Positions 7,341-11,993 of a DNA stretch of 11,993 nt are shown here, one piece after another. Source of the stretch: Candidatus Competibacteraceae bacterium. Lineage in GTDB: Bacteria; Pseudomonadota; Gammaproteobacteria; Competibacterales; Competibacteraceae. The notes beneath the pieces are model-generated. The model did no database searches, was not told the DNA's origin, and worked only from the letters and a program-made list of their open reading frames with translations. The DNA lies in contig DPWB01000192.1 in assembly GCA_003527885.1 (NCBI GenBank), positions 4,416 to 16,408 on the forward strand, read 5' to 3'. A program made the translations under genes and the position numbers. The stretch's first letter is position 1. Each line of letters begins with the position of its first letter.

Positions 7341-8234
7341 TCAGCGATCCAGATAGCGTTTCAACAGACCCGCGTAAGCGTCGATGCGCCGGTCGCGCAG
7401 ATACGGCCACGCCTGCCGCACCTCTTCAGAACGGCTCAAATCCACCTCGGCCACCAGCGTGGCGGGTTCTTCGGCCGAAGCCGTGCCCAGCCATTCGCCT
7501 TGTGGGCCGACGATGAAGCTGGTACCCCAGAAGGAGATACCGGGGGTTTGACCGGACGGATCGTCTTCAGAGCCGACGCGATTACAAACCACTACCGGGA
7601 TACCGTTGGCGATGGCGTGTGCCCGTTGGGCGATGATCCAGGCTTCCCACTGGCGCTGCCGCTCCTCCTCCTCATCGTCGGGATTCCAGCCGATAGCGGT
7701 GGGGTACAGCAACAAATCCGCACCAGCTAGCGCCATCAAGCGTGCCGCTTCCGGGAACCACTGATCCCAAGACGCCAGCACGCCAAGTCGGCCGACCGAG
7801 GTATCAATGGGGGTAAAGCCAAGATCGCCGGGGGTGAAGTGGTATTTTTCGTAATAGCCGGGGTGGTCGGGAATGTGCATTTTGCGATAGGTGCCGGCGA
7901 TGTGGCCGTCGCGTTCCAGCACCACGGCAGTGTTGTGGTACAGTCCCGCCGCACGCCGCTCGAACACGGAGGCGACGATCACCACGCCTAACTCGCGAGC
8001 GATAGCACCGAGCGCGTCGGTGGTGGGGCCGGGAATCGGTTCGGCCAAATTGAATGACGTCGGGTCTTCGAGTTGGCAGAAGTAGGAATGCGCGTGCAGT
8101 TCCGGCAACACGATCAATTCCGCGCCGTGTTCGGCCAACTCACGAATGCCGTTGATGCTTTCAGCCAGATTGGTGTTGCGGTCGGCGCCGCACGCTTGCT
8201 GGATCAGGCCGACGTTGACGGTTTTGAGGGGCAT
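7341..8234 (-). CDS. aguB: AguB-type carbon-nitrogen hydrolase with Ser in place of the catalytic Cys
   Basis: By overall similarity an N-carbamoylputrescine amidase (N-carbamoylputrescine to putrescine, NH3 and CO2; last step of the agmatine route), 297 residues, nitrilase superfamily. Visible: VLPELHAHSYFCQ (42-54) with Glu45; YRKMHIPDHPGYYEKYHFTPGD (116-137) with Lys118; WDQWFPEAARLMALAGADLL (156-175); LYPTAIGW (176-183); AQRAHAIANGIPVVVCNRVG (202-221). The normal ICWDQW motif reads ASWDQW here: residue 155 is Ser (codon TCT, plus-strand 7770-7772), where the nucleophile Cys should be. Glu45 and Lys118 of the triad remain. The protein may be inactive, altered or moonlighting, or the base calls may be wrong. 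The ATG at 8234 has an AAGG site upstream. No agmatine deiminase gene is seen beside it. It leads the operon with the lyase-family gene. Confidence 0.85.
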   Translation of the reverse strand: MPLKTVNVGLIQQACGADRNTNLAESINGIRELAEHGAELIVLPELHAHSYFCQLEDPTSFNLAEPIPGPTTDALGAIARELGVVIVASVFERRAAGLYHNTAVVLERDGHIAGTYRKMHIPDHPGYYEKYHFTPGDLGFTPIDTSVGRLGVLASWDQWFPEAARLMALAGADLLLYPTAIGWNPDDEEEERQRQWEAWIIAQRAHAIANGIPVVVCNRVGSEDDPSGQTPGISFWGTSFIVGPQGEWLGTASAEEPATLVAEVDLSRSEEVRQAWPYLRDRRIDAYAGLLKRYLDR

Positions 8235-8298
8235 GGATTGCGCCTTGAAGAAGTAGAGCGGTGCTCCAACGAAATACACCGCCGGTATGGCAAAATGA

Positions 8299-8430
8299 AC
8301 CGTTACTATACCGCAAGCTCATCGGTTTCAATCGCAGGGTTGGCCGGCGGATTTGACTGATGAGGAAATTTTACGGCGGCTACTGGCCTTGAGTCGGGAA
8401 TGGGCAAATGATCGCATCCCATTAGGTTAA
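8299..8430 (+). pseudogene. Short remnant resembling the C-terminal end of an R-M methylase
   Basis: An open stretch of 43 codons without a good start codon, opened by a TGA at 8296-8298 and closed by TAA at 8428-8430. From 8335 it reads QGWPADLTDEEILRRLLALS, then REWANDRIPLG. The GWP-DL-DEEIL-RLLAL pattern recalls the C-terminal tail of Type IIG/Eco57I-like DNA methylases, from memory of those families and not from a search. It lies 28 bases before the Uma2 gene and may be what is left of a deleted gene. Chance resemblance or a small unrecognised gene are alternatives. Confidence 0.35.
8305..8331 (-). promoter_or_regulatory. Candidate sigma-70 promoter for the aguB-like operon
   Basis: On the minus strand, TTGAAA (8326-8331) and TATAGT (8305-8310) each match five of six consensus bases, with a 15-base spacer, shorter than the usual 17. 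The -10 box lies about 70 bases upstream of the ATG at 8234. It overlaps the first part of the plus-strand remnant frame, which suggests that frame is not coding there. Confidence 0.4.
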
Positions 8431-8458
8431 TCAATGTTTTTGATCAGGAGAGAAATCT

Positions 8459-9052
8459 ATGTCAACTCCCTTGATAGAAAGAGAATTAATGAACGTACCG
8501 CGCCATCGCTGGACCGTGGGCGAATTTCACCGTATGGCGGAAGTTGGCTTATTGAACGAAGACTCGCGGGTAGAATTGATTGACGGAGAGATCATCGAAA
8601 TGGCGCCAATTGGGAGTTTTCATGGAGGCAATGTCAATCGATTGACTCGCCTGTTTTCAAAAGTGATCGGCGATAAAGCCATCATCTCGGTGCAGAATCC
8701 CGTCGTATTGGGTGGCTATGCCGAGCCTCAACCTGATCTTTCGATCCTGCGCTGGCGGGGAGACGATTACGAACAATCCAATCCTCATTCCGAAGATGTA
8801 CTGCTTCTTGTAGAGGTTTCAGATAGCACCCTCCATTACGACCGCGATGTCAAAATTCCGCTGTACGCCAGAAACGGCATCCCGGAAGTCTGGCTGCTCG
8901 ATATTCAAAATCGGCAACTAGAAATCTACCGCGAGCCAATCAACGGCCAGTATCAGCAGCGGGATTGCCGCCGCACCGGCCAAATCGCGCCGATCTTATG
9001 CCCCGATGCCATCATCGATCTGGCCGAACTATTTCCCGGTTCTGGCACTTAA
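8459..9052 (+). CDS. Uma2 family putative endonuclease (DUF820)
   Basis: A 197-residue protein of the Uma2/DUF820 family, a PD-(D/E)XK-type nuclease fold that is often present in many copies per genome and whose biological role is unproven. Visible: WTVGEFHRMAEVG (18-30), RVELIDGEIIEMAPIG (37-52), PQPDLSIL (90-97) with Asp93, LLVEVSDSTL (116-125) with Glu119, and YDRDVKIPLYARNGIPEVWLLD (127-148) with Lys132. The D-E-K set of the active site is therefore intact. The ATG at 8459 has AGGAG at 8446-8450. A second in-frame ATG at codon 11 is possible but lacks a better ribosome site. The 5' end and leader are visibly more AT-rich than neighbouring genes, consistent with acquisition by transfer (inference). 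moaD starts 23 bases after its stop. Confidence 0.88.
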   Translation: MSTPLIERELMNVPRHRWTVGEFHRMAEVGLLNEDSRVELIDGEIIEMAPIGSFHGGNVNRLTRLFSKVIGDKAIISVQNPVVLGGYAEPQPDLSILRWRGDDYEQSNPHSEDVLLLVEVSDSTLHYDRDVKIPLYARNGIPEVWLLDIQNRQLEIYREPINGQYQQRDCRRTGQIAPILCPDAIIDLAELFPGSGT

Positions 9053-9075
9053 AAAGCTCAAAGTGAGGCAGATAC

Positions 9076-9309
9076 ATGACGATCCACATCAAATATTTTG
9101 CCAGCTTGCGCGACCGCTTGGGCCGTGCTGAAGATCGGCTGCCGCTGGTCGGGGAGATGACGGCCGCCGAAGTTTGGGCCACTCTTTGGCCAGAGATGCC
9201 CTTACCGCCCAATACCTTGATAGCGGTCAACATGGACTACGCCCAACCGGCGCAGCCTGTCAATGATGGTGATGAGGTGGCATTTTTCCCACCGGTGACC
9301 GGAGGATAA
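9076..9309 (+). CDS. moaD: Molybdopterin synthase sulfur-carrier subunit MoaD
   Basis: A 77-residue ubiquitin-fold protein that carries sulfur as a C-terminal thiocarboxylate and, with MoaE, turns cyclic pyranopterin monophosphate into molybdopterin. Evidence: IHIKYFASLRDRLG at the N-terminus, NTLIAVNMDYAQPAQPVNDGDEVAFF in the second half, and the ending PPVTGG with the essential terminal Gly-Gly. It has the standard length. The ATG at 9076 is preceded by a GTGAGG-like site at about 9063-9068. moaE begins 3 bases after its stop, and the moaE ribosome site overlaps the end of moaD. Confidence 0.95.
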   Translation: MTIHIKYFASLRDRLGRAEDRLPLVGEMTAAEVWATLWPEMPLPPNTLIAVNMDYAQPAQPVNDGDEVAFFPPVTGG

Positions 9310-9312
9310 GCG

Positions 9313-9750
9313 ATGCGGGTCGAGTTGCGCGCAACGCCTTTCGATCCTCTGGCCGAGCTGGCGCGCTATCAAGCCAATCAGCGGGAACTGCAAGGCCGAT
9401 ACGGCGCCACGGCCATCTTCATCGGCACCATGCGCGATTACAACGACCAGAGTCCGGTTACCGGCATGACGCTGGAGCACTATCCCGGCATGACCGAACG
9501 CCATTTGCAACGAATCGTAACGGCGGCCACTGACGAATGGACGTTATTGGATGCGCTGCTGATTCATCGGGTCGGTGCGTTGCAACCGAACGATCCCATC
9601 GTCTTGGTGGCCGTCTGGTCTGCCCATCGGGCGGCAGCGTTCGCCGCCTGTCGAGCCATCATGGAAGAACTGAAATCCAAAGCACCATTCTGGAAACGCG
9701 AGGAGACCACGACCGGTCCCCGTTGGGTAACGCACAATACGCCGGGTTGA
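9313..9750 (+). CDS. moaE: Molybdopterin synthase catalytic subunit MoaE
   Basis: The 145-residue catalytic half of molybdopterin synthase; it forms a heterotetramer with MoaD and inserts two sulfurs into the pterin precursor. Visible: AIFIGTMRDYND (34-45), LEHYPGMTERHL (54-65), LLIHRVGALQPNDPIVLVAVWSAHR in pieces from 82 to 106 with His105, and LKSKAPFWKRE (120-130), where Lys121 and Lys128 correspond to the catalytic lysines of E. coli MoaE (119 and 126). GGAGG at about 9300-9304, in the last codons of moaD, serves as ribosome site. No other molybdenum-cofactor genes are in the window. Confidence 0.96.
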   Translation: MRVELRATPFDPLAELARYQANQRELQGRYGATAIFIGTMRDYNDQSPVTGMTLEHYPGMTERHLQRIVTAATDEWTLLDALLIHRVGALQPNDPIVLVAVWSAHRAAAFAACRAIMEELKSKAPFWKREETTTGPRWVTHNTPG

Positions 9751-9804
9751 ACCACAAAAAAGCCGCACGGTGCGTTTCCGGGCGCTATCCGCTATGCTGG
9801 CGCG

Positions 9805-10443
9805 ATGAACCAACCTGCTCCCAACACGCTCATCGCCCGCCGCTTCCGAGGTTTTTTGCCGGTTATCATTGATGTCGAAACCGGTGGCATCAACGCCCAG
9901 ACGGACGCCTTACTCGAAATCGCCGCCGTCATTGTCCGCATGGATTGGCAGGGCCGCCTGCAACCTGCCGGAACCTTAGCCCACCATGTGCAGCCCTTTG
10001 CCGGAGGACGGCTGGACCCGGCATCCATGGCGGTCAACGGCATCGACCCGGATCATCCCTTTCGGTTCGCGGTGCCGGAAAGCGAGGCGCTGGAGGCCAT
10101 CTTTCGTGAGGTGCGTCGTGAAATGCGTGAAACCGGTTGCACCCGTGCTGTGCTGGTGGGTCATAACGCCTTCTTTGATCTGGCGTTTTTGAATGCAGCG
10201 GCCGCTCGTGCCAAGATCAAACGCAACCCATTTCACCCATTCAGCAGCTTCGATACGGTATCCCTGGCCGGGCTGGCTTATGGCCAAACGGTGCTGGCAC
10301 GGGCGCTCCATGCGGCAGGTATCCACTGGGATGAGCGCGAAGCCCATTCAGCCATCTACGATGCCGAGCGCACGGCGGAATTGTTTTGTCTGATCGTCAA
10401 TCGCTGGCAGGAATTGGGCGGTTGGCTGGTCGCCGACGATTAG
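9805..10443 (+). CDS. rnt: Ribonuclease T
   Basis: A 212-residue DEDDh 3'-to-5' exoribonuclease that trims the 3' ends of tRNAs and other stable RNAs and turns over the tRNA CCA end; it works as a dimer. All five active-site residues are visible: Asp23 and Glu25 in IDVETGG (22-28), Asp125 in [10 protein letters not shown] (119-128), His181 and Asp186 in [11 protein letters not shown] (180-190), at the same numbers as in E. coli RNase T. The N-terminal RRFRGF (12-17) matches the basic nucleic-acid binding patch. The ATG at 9805 has no strong Shine-Dalgarno. The 54-base gap after moaE holds a short CGCA-CGG-TGCG hairpin and no clear promoter. Its TAG stop overlaps the TAA stop of the convergent ygfZ. 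RNase T is mainly a gammaproteobacterial gene. Confidence 0.96.
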   Translation: MNQPAPNTLIARRFRGFLPVIIDVETGGINAQTDALLEIAAVIVRMDWQGRLQPAGTLAHHVQPFAGGRLDPASMAVNGIDPDHPFRFAVPESEALEAIFREVRREMRETGCTRAVLVGHNAFFDLAFLNAAAARAKIKRNPFHPFSSFDTVSLAGLAYGQTVLARALHAAGIHWDEREAHSAIYDAERTAELFCLIVNRWQELGGWLVADD

Positions 10444-11495
10444 CGGGTGGTTGCAACGGAGTAGGGTAACGGCTCTAGGCGGAGTGGTGGTCCGCTGGCA
10501 TCGCCCAAGTGCAGCACGCCCTCGTTGGCAATCTCCAGCAAGACCACCGCCAGCACGGCGTAGCCACCATTGGGATGGCGAGCGGCATCGACCAGTTGTC
10601 CGGCGTTCTGATTAGAGCCTGCTGGCGATGAAAATAGCGAATCGCCAGGATGCGGCGGAGTCGGGCTATCCACCCTCGCTAGCACCATCCCCCGTTTTAG
10701 TTTGCCAAGATAGTGGGCGCGCGCCACGATTTCTTGGCCGGTATAGCAGCCTTTCTGGAAGCTGATGCCATCCAGGCTCTCTAGATTAAGCATTTGTGGC
10801 ACAAAGGCTTCGACCGTTTCTGGATAAACGACTGGCATACCTGCCAGGATATCGAGCAACCGCCATGCTTCAGCCCCAACCGGCGCAACACTCGTACTGA
10901 GCGCCTGCCAGACCTCTGCCAGTTGCTGAGCCGGGCCGTGGATCTCAAAGCGGGGTATAGGGCCGGGGAGGCGGATGAGGGTCAGGTGGTTTGTCTGCTG
11001 TACGGCATCCGGCGCCATCGTTTCATCAACGATCAGGCCATGGTGATTCAAGAGGCGCGCGGTTTGCGGGCCGGCGATCCCCATGCGCCCCATCGTGTCG
11101 CTTGCATCCTCCAGCACCGTTTTTGCTCGCATCACATACTTGCGTAAGCGGGTCAGCGTTGGCTCCAGCAACGAACGGGGTAGCTCCAGGTAATGGATCT
11201 GATCATGAAGAAAGATCCGGCAGCAGGCCAGCGCGCGGCCTTTGGGCGTGCAATAGGCACCGATCAGGCTATGCTCGGCGGTGACACGGCGCACATCGCA
11301 GGTGAATTGGCCTTGCAGGAAAGTTTCGCTGTCGGGGCCGCGCGCAGCCATCACACCCTGGTGCGATAAGTCGCAACAAATGTCGTCAGTCAGCGCCTGC
11401 TGCAATTCCCGATCCGGCCGCCCGAAGCTTGCCACCTGATTTGGTGCCAACACAGCGCCCACCCGCGCCAGAAATGTGCTCCATTCCGCGTTCAT
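10440..11495 (-). CDS. ygfZ: YgfZ/GcvT-like folate-binding Fe-S maturation protein
   Basis: A 351-residue protein with the fold of the glycine-cleavage T protein. YgfZ binds folate and helps form or repair certain iron-sulfur enzymes, such as the tRNA-modifying MiaB. Visible: an early [27 protein letters not shown] region (42-68), [15 protein letters not shown] (81-95), [11 protein letters not shown] (139-149), the hallmark KGCYTGQE (248-255) with the required Cys250, then [13 protein letters not shown] (258-270). I chose the ATG at 11495, with GGAG in ACCGGAGTTGAGCCG before it; a TTG 12 codons upstream is less likely. It is divergent from the SDHAF4-like gene and convergent with rnt, with a 4-base overlap of stop codons. 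Confidence 0.93.
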   Translation of the reverse strand: MNAEWSTFLARVGAVLAPNQVASFGRPDRELQQALTDDICCDLSHQGVMAARGPDSETFLQGQFTCDVRRVTAEHSLIGAYCTPKGRALACCRIFLHDQIHYLELPRSLLEPTLTRLRKYVMRAKTVLEDASDTMGRMGIAGPQTARLLNHHGLIVDETMAPDAVQQTNHLTLIRLPGPIPRFEIHGPAQQLAEVWQALSTSVAPVGAEAWRLLDILAGMPVVYPETVEAFVPQMLNLESLDGISFQKGCYTGQEIVARAHYLGKLKRGMVLARVDSPTPPHPGDSLFSSPAGSNQNAGQLVDAARHPNGGYAVLAVVLLEIANEGVLHLGDASGPPLRLEPLPYSVATTR

Positions 11496-11728
11496 CGGCT
11501 CAACTCCGGTTAGATTGCTAACTTCAAGCAAGCTGGCGTGATTTGGGATGGGAGCCGCCCGTCAATTGCGTTTAGCGGCTACGAGCGGCATAATATCCCT
11601 TAAGAATATAGACTAATTTCCCACCGCCACGCTAGGGTACTCTCTCTGGAATTTCTGGGGAAGGCGTTGGTGGTTGGGGTGAGGATGGCGGCCTAAAACC
11701 ATCCCTTAACCCGCTTCAGTGAGTTGTC

Positions 11729-11890
11729 ATGAATAAGAACGATACACAGACAACACTACCGCCGCAGTCGTCGCCAACGCCTGCCGGATCGCAACCCCCC
11801 CAACAACCCGATAAGCCAAAGGAATACGGTGGCCCTAAAGGCCCCGAACCCACCCGCTATGGCGATTGGGAACTGGGCGGGCGTTGCATC
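11729..11890 (+). CDS. SDHAF4-like protein (DUF1674), cut just before its end by adapter
   Basis: The first 54 codons of a small protein of the DUF1674 family, homologous to the succinate dehydrogenase assembly factor SDHAF4 of mitochondria, which guards the flavinylated SdhA subunit before complex assembly. A Pro/Gln/Ser-rich, probably disordered first half (1-30) leads to KEYGGPKGPEPTRYGDWELG (31-50) and then GRCI. The family normally finishes within two or so residues with Asp-Phe, so almost the whole gene is present. Everything after Ile54 in this reading frame comes from sequencing adapter and must not be kept as protein. The ATG at 11729 has only a weak GTGAG site. It is divergent from ygfZ, 233 bases away. 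No sdh genes are in the window. Confidence 0.85.
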
Positions 11891-11993
11891 TGTCTCTTAT
11901 ACACATCTCCGAGCCCACGAGACCGTACTAGATCTCGTATGCCGTCTTCTGCTTGAAAAAAAAAAAAAAAAAAAATATAAGCAACGGCGAGAG
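11890..11993. other. Illumina Nextera adapter, index, P7 end and poly-A (artefact)
   Basis: From 11890 the sequence is the transposase mosaic end CTGTCTCTTATACACATCT (11890-11908), the Nextera read-2 segment CCGAGCCCACGAGAC (11909-11923), the eight-base index CGTACTAG (11924-11931, which I recall as i7 N702), the P7 segment ending GCCGTCTTCTGCTTG (11932-11955), 20 A residues (11956-11975) and 18 unassigned bases. This is read-through past a short insert that was assembled into the contig end, not biology. The C at 11890 may be genomic or adapter. Confidence 0.98.

Noticed and set aside
9751..9804. Intrinsic terminator after moaE (AAAAAAGC, CGCA-CGG-TGCG, TTT)
   Set aside because: The stem is only four pairs with a three-base loop and a three-base T run, so it is not reliable as a terminator.
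1..11889. CRISPR arrays, tRNA or rRNA genes, insertion sequences, phage genes
   Set aside because: No regularly spaced repeats, no cloverleaf-like GTTCRA segments in the gaps, no transposase or phage reading frames. Gaps between genes are all under 300 bases.
11891..11956. C-terminal coding extension of the DUF1674 gene through 11956
   Set aside because: These codons are Nextera/P7 adapter, not genomic DNA.

Overview
The window reads as chromosomal DNA of a moderately GC-rich gammaproteobacterium. The evidence is an RNase T whose DEDDh residues sit at the same positions as in E. coli, a ygfZ gene, a trpF-trpB pair, der, and a compact gene-dense layout. I cannot name a genus. A Competibacter-like or purple-sulfur-like lineage is only a guess from gene style. 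The last ~100 bases are not genomic: they are Illumina Nextera adapter, an index and poly-A, so the true contig end lies at about 11889/11890.

Layout. (1) 1-2209, minus strand: start of trpB (cut by the window edge), trpF overlapping it by 26 bases, and a separate MFS transporter upstream. (2) 2400-3806, plus: the ribosome-assembly GTPase Der, without the bamB neighbour seen in many gammaproteobacteria. (3) 3955-6432, plus: five genes that may form one operon behind an AT-rich promoter: a TehA/SLAC1-type anion channel, a small two-helix DUF2892 protein, an AhpD-like carboxymuconolactone-decarboxylase-fold protein, the fluoride channel CrcB, and a DUF190 protein. (4) 6463-8234, minus: an AguB-type carbon-nitrogen hydrolase followed 11 bases later by an isocitrate lyase/PEP mutase family enzyme, with a plausible promoter at 8305-8331. 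(5) 8299-9750, plus: a short remnant resembling the C-terminal end of a restriction-modification methylase, a Uma2-family putative nuclease, then moaD-moaE (molybdopterin synthase). (6) 9805-11495: rnt and ygfZ, convergent with overlapping stop codons. (7) 11729-11890: an SDHAF4-like (DUF1674) gene divergent from ygfZ and cut by adapter just before its end.

Most genes are housekeeping or common accessory genes, and I see no clearly new multi-gene defence or mobile system. The observations most worth a second look are: the AguB homologue has Ser where the catalytic Cys belongs (residue 155); the anion-handling cluster groups SLAC1-type and CrcB channels with DUF2892, CMD and DUF190; an SDH assembly factor of the DUF1674 type sits next to ygfZ where E. 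coli has sdhE; and adapter read-through has created a false protein C-terminus.
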